From positions 1 to 54,148 of the forward strand of contig JAADIP010000144.1 of the NCBI GenBank assembly GCA_013151275.1: DNA of 54,148 nt, in the 5' to 3' direction. The notes beneath the pieces were generated by a model. It worked only from the letters and a program-made list of their open reading frames with translations, searched no databases and was not told the origin of the DNA. Origin of the DNA: Calditrichota bacterium (lineage in GTDB: Bacteria; Calditrichota; Calditrichia; Calditrichales; Calditrichaceae). This document shows, piece after piece, positions 18,456 to 27,982 of this stretch; the first letter of the stretch is position 1, and the number at the start of each line of letters is the position of its first letter. Position numbers and translations under genes: made by a program.

Positions 18456-20810
18456 TTAAACGTTTTCGGTGGTTTTTCTTAAGTTAAAGGCGTGTTGATG
18501 AAATTCATCCAGACTCATGACTTTAAGAAAGACCAAGCCGCGGGTTGAACGGATGCGCGAATCGGCGTTCTGATAAAAGAAATCGCGTCCCAAAAGGGTT
18601 TTTATCATCTGGTACTGTTCCACCTGAATTTTTTGCGCCAATCCCGAGAATGGTCCGTCGTATTCGTAACTCGGAAAAGAAGCGTCTTTTTGAGAGCCGA
18701 AGGCGTTGATAAACGCGTGATCCAGAATGGCTCTGGTGTTATGGGTTACGGGAATGAATAAATTCGTTTCGCTGGGATGAAAACGATACCAGACATTGCG
18801 GTAGCCCCAAATCTGAATGTCTTTTCTTCCGGTCTCTTCGCTGTACAATTTGAGCGCGGTGGAAACAGCCTGCAATACCTTGTAATGCGTGTCGGGACCG
18901 CTTCCTTCGGGATCGAAAGCCACGGTGACAATGGATGGATTCACGCGTTTAATCGTCTCCAAAACAGGTTTAACGTCGCGGTCAAGAGTCGGCTCTTCGG
19001 TAAAAATTTCGCCTTTGTAAAAACCGAGTCTGGAATGAATTACCGATTCGCAGGTAAAACCGAAATAACCCCAAAGAATATCGGCTTCCCATTCGCGAAC
19101 CATCCCTTTTAGCTGCTGAATATAGGGCATGTCTTTTTTACCCGGATACTGAGTTTCGAAATAATTGGAAAGTTCATTGATCCGGTTCTTCAGGTTATCG
19201 ATGGAATCTTCCTCGAAAATTTCGACCAGATTGCGCAACAGACGCCGGGCGCAGCCTTCGTTCATGGCGTCCTGATTATCGGCGGCAAGACCGTCCAGAT
19301 ATTGAAAGACGTCGCGGTTGCGGAAGGTAATATTTGTTGGATCGAAATAGTTTTCTTCGAACAGCGTCTGAAATTCGGGACGATTGAAAAAGGATTCGGT
19401 TATTTCAAGCTGATTGAGCATATATTTGTTGGTGACCGCGTTAAAGCCGCTGGTCAGATAATTGAAGTAATGCGTATTGGTCGGTTCGCGCATCAAACGC
19501 ACAACGTAGGGCAAATATCCAAGCATGATGTCGTCATGATGCGGCGCGGTGTGCAGGATGGTTTGATTTTTAGGTATTTGTAAAGCCTTGATGATGTAAT
19601 TGATGTAAGATTCTTTGATTTCTTTGATAAAGTTCTGATACTTATCTCCGTAACGATCCAGCAAAACCTTACTGGAACGAATGGAGCGGAAATCGCTTTT
19701 TGAAAGCTCCGAAAGTTGTTTTCTTTTTTCCAGCGCCAGATCCGTAACAATTTGAAAAATATCCTGTTTGGTAATTTCTTTGGCTTTTTTGATTTTAAGA
19801 TAGCGGCGTTCGGTGAGCAGTTTTGCGGCGCCCTGCGTCAGGTAAAATCGTGCATTGGGCAGACTGTGCAGCGCAGAGGCGGGCACCTCGTTGGATTTTT
19901 CGGATTGAATGGCGTTGCGCACCACTTTGGCTTTGGCTTCGCCGGCGGCGATTATTATTGCGGTGGTGTCGGGATTATGGGTGATGGTTTGCAAACCGAT
20001 AGTAATAACGAGACGATTTCGTGAAATTTCCATTCCCCCCAGATCGGAAGCCGCCGCAGCCTGGGTTTCGTAATTGGTTTGCGTCAAGCGCGTAGTGGAG
20101 TAGTGATTTGAGCCGCGGACATTAAAACCGATATGTCCGTCGGGACCGATTCCGCCGAGAAAGAACCCGATGCCGCCCAATTCCCGGATTTTGGATTCGT
20201 ACTCGGTACAGAACTGATCAACCGCCGAAAGAACCTCTTTCTGGCGTTTTTGCAGGGTGTCTTTGGGATAACTAAAACGCAGACTCAGGTCAACAATATG
20301 ATTCTGCCAGATTTCATCCAAAGTTTCGTGCGGTTTAAGACCGATCTGATTCGGATTGATGAGAAGCGCCTTTTTCGGATCCAAGCCGAAATCACGGATG
20401 TAAAATTTATTCACGTAATAATAAAAACTGTTGTGCTGGGTGGAGTTTATGGGATAAAATTCATCGATCTGAATAAAGTGAAAGCTTTTCATGTCGGGCT
20501 TTCTGGCGGGATCCACGCCCCATTCGTCCAGCATTTTCTGCACGTTTTTATTATTCCAGTTACCGAGAAGATAAACTACCCATTTAATGAAATGCTCCGG
20601 AGTTTTACCTGTGGGCAGGGAAATGGTTGAACCCTCGTTGTTCTGCGCCCATTCCAGAAAGCGCATGGCGGTCAGTTTACCCAGCTCGGGAAAGTTATCG
20701 ACGATAATGGTGCCGATTTTTTCGATCGGAGGATGAACTAACTGTTGATCGGTTTTTTGAAGAATGATTTCCTCAACACGGGAATGCTCCCGCTTTATCT
20801 TTTTTTTCAT
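18456..20810 (-). CDS. Glucosamine-6-phosphate deaminase-like domain fused to a PIG-L deacetylase domain
   Basis: A 784-residue two-domain protein. The N-terminal part (to about residue 365) is NagB-like, with [10 protein letters not shown], the active-site segments QIDEFYP and [16 protein letters not shown], and insertions relative to the short enzyme. The C-terminal part (about 400-784) is a PIG-L/LmbE-type zinc-dependent N-deacetylase with [14 protein letters not shown] (near 423) and a second histidine region [11 protein letters not shown]. This pairing suggests sequential deacetylation and deamination of an N-acetylated amino-sugar phosphate. No nagA is seen in the window. Similar long NagB proteins occur in Bacteroidota. 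The ribosome binding site is GAAGGAG. Confidence 0.9.
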   Translation of the reverse strand: MKKKIKREHSRVEEIILQKTDQQLVHPPIEKIGTIIVDNFPELGKLTAMRFLEWAQNNEGSTISLPTGKTPEHFIKWVVYLLGNWNNKNVQKMLDEWGVDPARKPDMKSFHFIQIDEFYPINSTQHNSFYYYVNKFYIRDFGLDPKKALLINPNQIGLKPHETLDEIWQNHIVDLSLRFSYPKDTLQKRQKEVLSAVDQFCTEYESKIRELGGIGFFLGGIGPDGHIGFNVRGSNHYSTTRLTQTNYETQAAAASDLGGMEISRNRLVITIGLQTITHNPDTTAIIIAAGEAKAKVVRNAIQSEKSNEVPASALHSLPNARFYLTQGAAKLLTERRYLKIKKAKEITKQDIFQIVTDLALEKRKQLSELSKSDFRSIRSSKVLLDRYGDKYQNFIKEIKESYINYIIKALQIPKNQTILHTAPHHDDIMLGYLPYVVRLMREPTNTHYFNYLTSGFNAVTNKYMLNQLEITESFFNRPEFQTLFEENYFDPTNITFRNRDVFQYLDGLAADNQDAMNEGCARRLLRNLVEIFEEDSIDNLKNRINELSNYFETQYPGKKDMPYIQQLKGMVREWEADILWGYFGFTCESVIHSRLGFYKGEIFTEEPTLDRDVKPVLETIKRVNPSIVTVAFDPEGSGPDTHYKVLQAVSTALKLYSEETGRKDIQIWGYRNVWYRFHPSETNLFIPVTHNTRAILDHAFINAFGSQKDASFPSYEYDGPFSGLAQKIQVEQYQMIKTLLGRDFFYQNADSRIRSTRGLVFLKVMSLDEFHQHAFNLRKTTENV

Positions 20811-21039
20811 TTTTATGCTCCTTCATTCGATTCTTAAAAGGGATTGAATGTAATAAAATTTTCAAAATATAACAATTTTATTCATTAAAGTTAAAAAAGC
20901 AAAAAATAAAAAAAATAAAAAAATGTTGTCAAATAGGCATTTTAGACTTGATTTTGTTAAAAACAGTATTGAAATTAGAGTTCAGTAAATAGAAATAACT
21001 CATCTATTAGTTTCAATTGCTTAAGGAGGAATAATTACA
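20811..21039. other. Divergent promoter region between the NagB-PIG-L and HU genes
   Basis: A very A+T-rich region with A tracts (about 20893-20924) that must hold divergent promoters. TTGTCA at 20926-20931 resembles a -35 element, but no -10 at proper spacing is convincing. The ribosome binding site AAGGAGGAA precedes HU. Confidence 0.4.
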
Positions 21040-21309
21040 ATGACCAAGCAAGAACTTGTTAGTAAGATCGCACAAGATGCAAATTTGACAAAAAGAGCTG
21101 CAGAAGACGCTCTTAATGCGTTTACGAATGCCGTTAAAGAAAGTCTTGCCAAAGGCGAAAGCGTTTCATTAGTAGGTTTCGGAACATTTTCGGTTTCCGA
21201 AAGAGCGGCTCGTAAAGGTCGTAATCCGCAAACCGGCGCAGAAATTCAAATTCCTGCCCGCAAAGTTCCTGTATTCCGTGCAGGAAAAGGTTTGAAGGAA
21301 GCTCTGTAA
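21040..21309 (+). CDS. HU-family nucleoid DNA-binding protein
   Basis: An 89-residue protein of the HU/IHF family (PF00216). It starts [17 protein letters not shown], has the [11 protein letters not shown] strand pair and the DNA-contacting arm [24 protein letters not shown], with the intercalating proline in the arm. It forms homodimers that bend and package DNA. It has a strong ribosome binding site and is followed by its own hairpin terminator, so it is monocistronic. Confidence 0.97.
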   Translation: MTKQELVSKIAQDANLTKRAAEDALNAFTNAVKESLAKGESVSLVGFGTFSVSERAARKGRNPQTGAEIQIPARKVPVFRAGKGLKEAL

Positions 21310-21332
21310 ATTCTTTTTAAAACCGACGTGAT

Positions 21333-21368
21333 AAGGCGAAAACAAAGGTTTTCGCCTTTTTACGTTTT
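21333..21368 (+). terminator. Rho-independent terminator of the HU gene
   Basis: The perfect 11-bp stem AAGGCGAAAAC (21333-21343) / GTTTTCGCCTT (21348-21358) with a 4-base loop is followed by TTTACGTTTTTT. It lies 23 bases after the HU stop codon. Confidence 0.88.
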
Positions 21369-21586
21369 TTAATGCCAAAACTTAAAATTTGTCTCTATAG
21401 ATTGAAACCTGAGCTTTAGAATCGGAACCCGTATTTTGCTGAGTTCCCTTAGAGAATAGCTGCGGTCGGAATTTCAAATATCTCTTGTTGATTTTTGCCG
21501 GCGGTAGTTTACAGGATCGGGATAAATTTTCCTTATTAATTAAAAACTTAATCAGGTTCTGTCAATCTTGCTAAGGAATATTTAAA

Positions 21587-23083
21587 ATGGAATTTAAGCG
21601 GCTCTTTCTTATTTTGCTTATCGCTTCGTCGCTATTTTTAACCCAATGCACGAGTTATCGATTACTCGGTAAAAAGAGCGATCGATTTCAACAGCTTCAG
21701 GAACAAATTCAATTTCTGCTTTCCGATCCCACTCTTTCCAACGCTCATGTCGGCGTTTACGTCGAATCGTTACGCGACGGCGTTGTCATTTACAGCCAAA
21801 ATCCGTTTAAGATAATGATCCCGGCTTCTAACATGAAACTCTTTACAACGGCAACGGCGCTGGTAAAACTGGGACCGGACTTCCGGTTCAAAACGCCGGT
21901 TTTTTATTCCGGAACCGTTAAAGACAGCGTGTTGGACGGAAATCTGCTAATCAAAGGTACCGGCGATCCCACCATTTCGGGACGGTTTTTTGACGGCGAC
22001 CGTCTGGCTATTTTTAAGAGTTGGGCTGATTCGCTTTTAAAAACGGGAATCAAAAAGATCAACGGCGATTTAATCGGCGATGAAAGCTTTTTTAAAGATC
22101 CCAAATTAGCCGACGGCTGGGAATGGGACGACGAGCCTTACTGGTATTCCGCTCAGATTTCCGCCCTTGCTTTTAATGATAATTGCGTGGATGTCGCCGT
22201 CTTCCCCGATTCGACGACCGGCGCTCCGGTCCGCTACAGGCTTTTCCCGCAAAATGATTCGATTAAAATCATTAATAAGGCTGTGGTTGTGGATTCCGCT
22301 CAGGAGCGCGATCTTACTGTGTTTCGCCTGCGCGGACAAAATACCATCGTGATTAAGGGTAATTTACCCGTCAACGCCGATACCCTGTGGGAATCCATTA
22401 CCGTGGAAGAACCGGGCGAATATTTTCTGAACACATTGCGCGACGTTCTGCGGCAAAAGGGTATCGAAATTCGCGGAAGCGTTCGCCTGGTTAAAGATGA
22501 AACTTCCGTGGATTACGACAAATTGAAATTGCTGTTTTTTCACCTTTCCCCGCCCATCTCGGAGATCATCAAGGTTGTGAATAAACCCAGCCATAATTTT
22601 TATGCCGAACAGTTGCTGAAAACCCTCGGAGCGCATTTTAAAAAAGAGGGAAGTTTTACGGCGGGCAGCAGCGTCGTGCGGGAGTTCATGCAGTCCATCG
22701 GAATCGCTCCCGAACATTTCATCAATGTGGACGGCTCCGGTCTTTCGCGCAAAAATTTTATCGCTCCCATTGCAACAGCCGTTTTGTTGAAATACATGTA
22801 TCATCACAAATACTTTGCTTACTATTACGATTCGCTTCCGATCGCCGGAGTTGACGGGACTTTAAAGAACAGAATGAAAGGCACGCTCGCCGAAGGCAAT
22901 GTTCGCGCGAAAACCGGTTACGTGCGCCATACACGCGCCCTTTCGGGATACGCCAACATAGAACAGGGCGAACCCGTTATTTTTGTGATGATGTTTAATA
23001 ATTACTCCGTGCCGACCCCAAAGATCAACGGAATTCAGGATCATATTTGTAATTTGATATCCGGTTTGCGAATAAAGTTTTAG
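21587..23083 (+). CDS. dacB: D-alanyl-D-alanine carboxypeptidase/endopeptidase (PBP4 family), lipoprotein
   Basis: A 498-residue penicillin-binding protein of the S13/PBP4 family. The N-terminus has a lipobox (FLTQC, Cys21), predicting a lipid anchor. The three active-site motifs are present: S-x-x-K in ASNMK (Ser81, Lys84), S-x-N in PSHNFYAE (near 340) and K-T-G in RAKTGYVRH (near 440). A large insertion between motif 1 and motif 2 is typical of this class. It trims peptide cross-links and stem peptides in the cell wall. It is monocistronic, with an AAGGAAT ribosome binding site. Confidence 0.93.
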   Translation: MEFKRLFLILLIASSLFLTQCTSYRLLGKKSDRFQQLQEQIQFLLSDPTLSNAHVGVYVESLRDGVVIYSQNPFKIMIPASNMKLFTTATALVKLGPDFRFKTPVFYSGTVKDSVLDGNLLIKGTGDPTISGRFFDGDRLAIFKSWADSLLKTGIKKINGDLIGDESFFKDPKLADGWEWDDEPYWYSAQISALAFNDNCVDVAVFPDSTTGAPVRYRLFPQNDSIKIINKAVVVDSAQERDLTVFRLRGQNTIVIKGNLPVNADTLWESITVEEPGEYFLNTLRDVLRQKGIEIRGSVRLVKDETSVDYDKLKLLFFHLSPPISEIIKVVNKPSHNFYAEQLLKTLGAHFKKEGSFTAGSSVVREFMQSIGIAPEHFINVDGSGLSRKNFIAPIATAVLLKYMYHHKYFAYYYDSLPIAGVDGTLKNRMKGTLAEGNVRAKTGYVRHTRALSGYANIEQGEPVIFVMMFNNYSVPTPKINGIQDHICNLISGLRIKF

Positions 23084-23228
23084 CATTTGCCGCAGGAATG
23101 CCAGACCGCGCTGTTTAAATCAGAAATATTCATCTTAAAAATAAGTTAAAAAATCGATCAAAAAATGACCTTTTATTCTTGTAATATTTTCTTTCACTCA
23201 ATAGATAAATCAGAGATAAAAATAATGG

Positions 23229-23909
23229 TTACTGCGCTATCTTCCGCAAGGCTTCTTTTTTGCTCAAAGCGGAAATCGCATTTTCGTTCTGCTTTACAAA
23301 TTCAATGACTTTTTGCGGATGATTTTTGGACCATTCCCTTAATGTCCAGCCGATTGCCTTACGGATAAAAAAATCGCTTTCGGATAAATGGAATTTTAGA
23401 ATGAATTCCATGTTATCTGACCATTCGTGTTTGCCGCGGCTCAGTGCGATGAAACGTAAAATACCCGCGCGCCGAACCCAGAGGTGGTCGTCAAAACGCC
23501 ATTTGTCAGTTTCCTTGTGAAAGCGGGGGAAGCGCAGTAAGAATTCGCCTAAAACTTTAATTGCCAGCGTGTCGGTTATTGCCCAGCCGTCGCAATCTTT
23601 AAACATGGGATAAAAGCGATTGAAATCTTTCGGTTCAAAAAACTTAAGGCGCGCCGACAGAAGATACGCCGTTATCATCCGCGTTTCAAAAAAAGGCTCC
23701 TGCCATAATCGGTCGCACAATTTGAAAAAACGGGTCTTATCGCGAATGTCTTTGTAGCGAGGCAAAATATCTTTAGCGATTTTTCGCATTTCCGGAGTGC
23801 GCAATCCGTAAAAGCGCAAAGAAGATTTGTGGTACTTTTTGTGAATTTGAGCGTGTGCGGGATCGGCTTTTTCTTCTAATCGGGATAAGATTTCCCTGAT
23901 TTCTTCCAT
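23229..23909 (-). CDS. DNA alkylation repair protein, AlkD-like
   Basis: A 226-residue all-helical protein of the AlkD family (PF08713), made of HEAT-like repeats that wrap DNA. Typical segments are FYGLRTPEMRKIAKD (about 33-47), TDTLAIKVLGEFLLRFP (about 112-128), the W-V-R-R-A segment (about 145-149) and FIRKAIGWTLREWS (about 183-196). AlkD proteins excise positively charged alkylated bases without base flipping. The start has an AAGGAT ribosome binding site. It is a single gene without operon partners. Confidence 0.9.
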   Translation of the reverse strand: MEEIREILSRLEEKADPAHAQIHKKYHKSSLRFYGLRTPEMRKIAKDILPRYKDIRDKTRFFKLCDRLWQEPFFETRMITAYLLSARLKFFEPKDFNRFYPMFKDCDGWAITDTLAIKVLGEFLLRFPRFHKETDKWRFDDHLWVRRAGILRFIALSRGKHEWSDNMEFILKFHLSESDFFIRKAIGWTLREWSKNHPQKVIEFVKQNENAISALSKKEALRKIAQ

Positions 23910-24011
23910 TATTCATCCTTTTTGTGAGATGCAACATTCAAACACGATAAACAGAAAATCAAAAACAATGCGCGAACTGCAAAACCATCGGTTTGAGCGG
24001 TCGAACGCGGT

Positions 24012-24998
24012 TCATTCAAACGGGTGTCCGTCTTTTTCAAAATCGGGCAGGTAATGATCCGGAGCATCCAGGTTCTGAGCGAACCCCCGATCCATTCCCA
24101 AATCGACCATCTTTTGCAGGGCTTTCAGATATTCGTTGTAGCGGATACGACGCGAGATGAGCGGGTATCTGTGCGCCTTGTGGGTCGGATAATATTGCGC
24201 CATCAAACTAACGGCGACGCTAGGGGAGAGTTCTGCGGCAATCCACTCCAACACCTTTTCGCTTCCCGCCAGATCGTTCGGCAAAATAAGATGGCGGATG
24301 ATAAGTCCTCTTTGGGCGATTCCGCGCTTGTCAACTTTTAAATCGCCTACCTGACGATACATCTCTTTCAGCGCAGCCTTGGCTTTTGGCACATAATCGC
24401 CGACCCCTGAATATTTTTTGGAATTCTGATTATCGTAATATTTAAAATCCGGTAAATAAATATCGACAATGCCGTCAAGAAGTTTTAGAACTTCAAGCGA
24501 GTCGTAGCCGTTGGAATTGTAAACGATCGGGATGTTTAATCCGAGGGGCACCGCCCTGTAAACAGCTTCGACCATTTGCGGCACAAAATGGGACGGCGAC
24601 ACAAAATTGATGTTGTGCACATGATAGGTATTTTGCAGTTCGATCATATTTTTTGCCAGTTGGTCAACGGTTATCTCGAAGCGGCGAAAGTATTGCGGTT
24701 TTTGACTGATCTGATAATTCTGGCAAAATACGCAGCGCAGGTTACAGCCGCCGAAGAAAACCGTTCCCGAGCCGTTAAATCCCGATAAGACCGGTTCTTC
24801 GCCGTGATGATCGCAAACCGAAGTAATATATGGATTGCGACCGGCGAGGCAATAACCCTCTTCGCCTTTCAGCCGATTGACGCGGCAATTCCTCGGACAA
24901 ACGGTGCAGTCTTCCAGAAGGGCGACAAGAGCTTCGACGCGCCGCTTCAAAATCCCGTTTTTAAATAATCGCAGATATGTCGGTTCAAATCCGTTCAT
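24012..24998 (-). CDS. Radical SAM protein, pyruvate-formate-lyase-activating-enzyme-like (PflX/COG1313 type)
   Basis: A 328-residue radical SAM enzyme. The cluster motif CNLRCVFC (Cys85, 89, 92) is preceded by a cysteine-rich N-terminus (CTVCPRNC...GYC, about 31-50), as in the PflX/COG1313 group, and by GGEEPV-like HHGEEPVLSG. The group is related to PflA, but partner and substrate are unknown. No glycyl radical enzyme gene is nearby. It may be a standalone member associated with AMMECR1/Memo-like proteins in other genomes, none of which is seen here. Confidence 0.85.
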   Translation of the reverse strand: MNGFEPTYLRLFKNGILKRRVEALVALLEDCTVCPRNCRVNRLKGEEGYCLAGRNPYITSVCDHHGEEPVLSGFNGSGTVFFGGCNLRCVFCQNYQISQKPQYFRRFEITVDQLAKNMIELQNTYHVHNINFVSPSHFVPQMVEAVYRAVPLGLNIPIVYNSNGYDSLEVLKLLDGIVDIYLPDFKYYDNQNSKKYSGVGDYVPKAKAALKEMYRQVGDLKVDKRGIAQRGLIIRHLILPNDLAGSEKVLEWIAAELSPSVAVSLMAQYYPTHKAHRYPLISRRIRYNEYLKALQKMVDLGMDRGFAQNLDAPDHYLPDFEKDGHPFE

Positions 24999-25109
24999 AT
25001 TACAAATTTACCTGTCAGACGGTCAAAAGGCAATCTCCGTAGGAAAAGCAAAAAATTTGTCCCAGATCATTTGAAAATGACAATTTATGTTTTATCTTTT
25101 TTGAAAATC

Positions 25110-25463
25110 AGGAACGTGAGAAGTGACAAAGTAACAGAGTAACAAAGTAACAAAGTGACAAAGTAACAAAGTGACAAAGTAACAAAGTGACAAGGTAGTG
25201 ACGCGTAGTGCGTAAGAAAAATGACAAATGACAAATGAAAAAAGATTGTCAGAAAGAAGAAGGCAGTAGTAAGTAGAAAATAGTAAAATATTTATTGTTA
25301 AGAAGTAAATGCTTTTTTATTCTCTAAAAAATAATTTGGTTGAATTATTTAAATTTTTAGGCGATGGTGATGATAACTCATCACGCATTACGCATTACGC
25401 ATTACGCATTACGATTACCGGAGAAGTCGCTTATACACTTAACCCTTAACCCTTAACAAAAAT
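25110..25463. repeat. Composite short-word intergenic repeat, copy 3
   Basis: This fills most of the 488-base gap between the radical SAM gene and the next ORF. It contains GTAACAAA/GTGACAAA octamers (about 25120-25197), ATGACAA heptamers (about 25211-25230), four ACGCATT heptamers (about 25382-25412), and the 3' module GTCGCTTATACACTTAACCC-TTAACCC-TTAACAAAA (about 25425-25462). Between them is an A+T-rich spacer with no recognised signal. It shares modules with the elements at 1, 14.6, 39.25 and 53.9 kb. Confidence 0.85.
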
Positions 25464-25486
25464 CCAAAGCCTTTACGCGCTTTATC

Positions 25487-25885
25487 ATGGGAGAACATGG
25501 GTTGTTTAACGTAAAATTACATCACCTTTATTGTCAACGTTTTTTGACCTATTTTGACGGTGTGCAAAATTTGCTTAACAATCGCCGCTTTATTGACGCC
25601 GCAAACGAACTCGATCTGATTTGCAACTGCCTGATTCATCGCTTCAAACGCAGCCTTGAACAATTGTCCGCTTTCAATAACCGCACCGAATCGCGTATTC
25701 TTCTTCGCCAAATGAAATCATTGCTCGATAAACTGGAGAGTTTATTCCGATTGGTAAATGAAATCCGAACCGAAATCCCGCAAAAATCTTCCCTGAACTC
25801 TGTGGCTAAACTGCAAAGTCAAATAAGAATTCTTCTTAACGAACATATCGATTATCTGAAAGGACAAATAAATACTTTTTCCTGA
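25487..25885 (+). CDS. Hypothetical helical protein
   Basis: A 132-residue soluble protein that I do not recognise. It is predicted to be almost entirely helical, with heptad-like leucines (NRRFIDAANELDLI, LLRQMKSLLDKLESLFRL, LQSQIRILLNEHIDYLKGQI) and three cysteines or histidine pairs near the N-terminus (HHLYCQ, CNCLIH). There is no ribosome binding site before the ATG at 25487. An in-frame TTG at 25502 follows GGAGAA and could be the true start. It sits alone, directly downstream of a composite repeat. It could be a small chaperone-like four-helix protein, but this is a guess. Confidence 0.55.
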   Translation: MGEHGLFNVKLHHLYCQRFLTYFDGVQNLLNNRRFIDAANELDLICNCLIHRFKRSLEQLSAFNNRTESRILLRQMKSLLDKLESLFRLVNEIRTEIPQKSSLNSVAKLQSQIRILLNEHIDYLKGQINTFS

Positions 25886-26146
25886 TCCCGGGCGATAGGC
25901 TGTTAAAAATCCGTCCGCATGGGAATGTGGCGGTTGTGTGCGAAAAAATATCTTTGCAAATTTGCAAATATTAATAGGCGATGTTGTAAAATTATGCTAT
26001 TGAAATATTAATTAATTCGTTAGGGTTCATAGCTCTAACTTCTTTTACTTCCTGCATTTATCCATTGGTTCAATCAACAAAACAAAAAAACGACAATATC
26101 CGTTCTCTTTAAAAATATGCGGTATTGGTTATCTCGTTTTATGTTC

Positions 26147-26184
26147 TGTATAATACTCTACAATTTATTGTAGGATATTCTACA
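26147..26184. promoter_or_regulatory. Tandem 16-bp dyads (enhancer-like) upstream of the Cus operon
   Basis: TGTATAATACTCTACA (26147-26162) and TGTAGGATATTCTACA (26169-26184) are imperfect palindromes of one consensus (TGTAGAATATTCTACA), centred 22 bp apart. Matching tandem pairs are found before the Cop and second Ccm operons. They lie about 145 and 167 bp upstream of the transcription start expected from the sigma-54-type promoter at 26295-26310, the usual place for an enhancer-binding protein. Confidence 0.75.
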
Positions 26185-26294
26185 AATTAAAGCGCTAAAG
26201 CCGATTTAAAAAGAGATCGACAAATTCAGAAATATACCTTAACATACTGAAATTAAATAAGATGTAGCTTTGTTAAATAAAAACGCATTTTTTA

Positions 26295-26310
26295 TTGGCA
26301 TAATAATGGC
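26295..26310 (+). promoter_or_regulatory. Sigma-54-type promoter of the Cus operon
   Basis: TTGGCATAATAATGGC matches the -24/-12 consensus TTGGCAC-N5-TTGC, with the invariant GG (26297-26298) and GC (26309-26310) at exact spacing. The expected start is near 26322, about 20 bases before the first gene of the operon. Confidence 0.75.
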
Positions 26311-26342
26311 TTAAGAAGAAGAAAAATTTTACGGAGAGGTGG

Positions 26343-26666
26343 ATGAGAAATCGTTTTTTATTTTTAACGTTAATTCCGATTTTTGTCGGATTGGCGGGCG
26401 GAATTCTGTTTTTTCCCGTAAAATTGAATTCCGGTTATACCTGTCTTTATCACCGATTGTTCTATTCGCATGTTCATTCCTTAGAAAATTCCATGGTGCT
26501 TTCAACCGGCATAAAAAATGATTTCGTAAAAGCAAATGATAAATCCGATGTGTTATTGCATTTCTATATTCGTCGTTTTGGAATTTTCTGGTGGATAAGC
26601 TTGTTTATTTTCATATCAGGATTGTATATGTTTAAACATTTCCGGACAAAAAAAATTCAAAGGTAA
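26343..26666 (+). CDS. Small membrane protein heading the Cus operon
   Basis: A 107-residue protein with two hydrophobic segments (about 5-24 and 81-100) and a short loop containing YTCLYHRLFYSHVHS (one cysteine, three histidines) that would face the periplasm and could bind metal. I do not recognise a family. It is the first gene after the sigma-54-type promoter, has GGAGAGG upstream of the ATG, and is 25 bases ahead of the TolC-like gene, so it is probably part of the efflux operon. It could be an accessory or sensor protein. Confidence 0.7.
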   Translation: MRNRFLFLTLIPIFVGLAGGILFFPVKLNSGYTCLYHRLFYSHVHSLENSMVLSTGIKNDFVKANDKSDVLLHFYIRRFGIFWWISLFIFISGLYMFKHFRTKKIQR

Positions 26667-26691
26667 AACAAAGATACAAAGGGGAGATTTA

Positions 26692-27951
26692 ATGACACGA
26701 ATTACGTTCTATTTATTAGTGCCGTTTCTGATGGTTCAATTATCTCAGGCACAAACATCACAGCTACAAAAACTGGTTCAGGAAGCGTTAAAAAATAATC
26801 CTGGATTGCAAGCCAGAAGTTCCATGGTCAAGGCAAGAGAAGCCCGCGTTCCCAGCCAGGGCGCGCTGCCCGATCCCATGATTACTTTTGGGTTGATGAA
26901 TCTGCCGCTAAACACTTTTGTTTTTGATCAGGAGCCGATGACGGGTAAACAACTCGCCTTCAGTCAAGCCATTCCTTTTCCGGGAAAATTAGGCTTAAAA
27001 GAGAAAATGGCGGAACAGGACGCCCGGCTGGCTCAGTTTCAATTCGAAGATGTTCGTTTAAAATTAATATTTCAGGTAAAGCAAACTTACTTTGATCTTA
27101 ATTATATCGACAGAGCGTTGGAAGTAACTCAAAAAAATCAAGAGATTTTAAAGAATTTTATTGAAGTGGCTCAAACCAAATACTCGGTGGGAAAGGGGAT
27201 TCAGCAGGATGTGCTCAAAGCACAGGTTGAATTCGCGAAGTTTTACGATAAAATCATCACCTTAAAAGACAAGCGCGAAGGCATCAACGCCCGCCTGAAC
27301 GCCCTTTTAAATCGTTCTGCCAATACGCCTTTTCCCGATACTGAGGCTCTTTTGTACAAGCCTGTTAAAGTTGAATTTGACAGTTTGATGAACATCGCTT
27401 TGAAAAACAATCCTATTTTAAACGGTTACGCAACGCGCGTACAAAAAAGTGATTTTAAAAATCGTCTGGCAAAAAAGAATTACATGCCCGATTTTAATGT
27501 TATGGTTGCCTATACCCAACGCGATGTGCTTTCCAGCGGGATGGGAGGCATCGACTATGTTTCGGGAATTATCGGATTAAAGATTCCGCTCTATTTCTGG
27601 AAAAAGCAAAGGAAAGATGTGGAGTCCTCTTATTACGAAAAAGAGAGCAACACGCAGGCTCTGGAAAATATCCGCAATACGGTTTTGTCGCGTTTAAGCG
27701 ACGCGTATCAAAGCATGGAAAAAGAGGCGGAGCTTATCGACCTCTACCAAACAACCATTATCCCGCAATCAAGTCAGGCATTGAATTCCGCTATTTCGAG
27801 TTATCAAACGGATAAGGTGGATTTTTTAACGCTGCTTAACAATTTGATGGTTTTATTCAATTACGAAAAAGAGTATTACCGGATTTTAAGCGGTTATTAC
27901 AAAGATATCGCTCAATTGGAATATTTAACGGGTTCAACGCTGACTAATTAA
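26692..27951 (+). CDS. TolC-family outer-membrane efflux protein (CusC-like)
   Basis: A 419-residue protein with a signal peptide (cleavage near QLSQAQ) and the alpha-hairpin repeats of outer-membrane efflux proteins (PF02321), for example EALKNNPGLQARSSMVKAREARVPSQGALPDP at the N-terminal repeat and ALKNNPILNGYATRV at the second. It is expected to form the outer-membrane channel of the tripartite metal pump encoded with the next two genes. The sequence is closest in style to CusC/CzcC proteins of FCB organisms. The ribosome binding site is AGGGGAG. Confidence 0.92.
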   Translation: MTRITFYLLVPFLMVQLSQAQTSQLQKLVQEALKNNPGLQARSSMVKAREARVPSQGALPDPMITFGLMNLPLNTFVFDQEPMTGKQLAFSQAIPFPGKLGLKEKMAEQDARLAQFQFEDVRLKLIFQVKQTYFDLNYIDRALEVTQKNQEILKNFIEVAQTKYSVGKGIQQDVLKAQVEFAKFYDKIITLKDKREGINARLNALLNRSANTPFPDTEALLYKPVKVEFDSLMNIALKNNPILNGYATRVQKSDFKNRLAKKNYMPDFNVMVAYTQRDVLSSGMGGIDYVSGIIGLKIPLYFWKKQRKDVESSYYEKESNTQALENIRNTVLSRLSDAYQSMEKEAELIDLYQTTIIPQSSQALNSAISSYQTDKVDFLTLLNNLMVLFNYEKEYYRILSGYYKDIAQLEYLTGSTLTN

Positions 27952-27982
27952 AGAAAAAAATAAACAAAAAAGGAGATATTCA

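Noticed and set aside
25110-25463. Possible CRISPR array or telomere-like repeat
   Set aside because: The repeats are 7-8 bp words without regular unique spacers, and TTAACCC words are few and interstitial. No cas gene is present.
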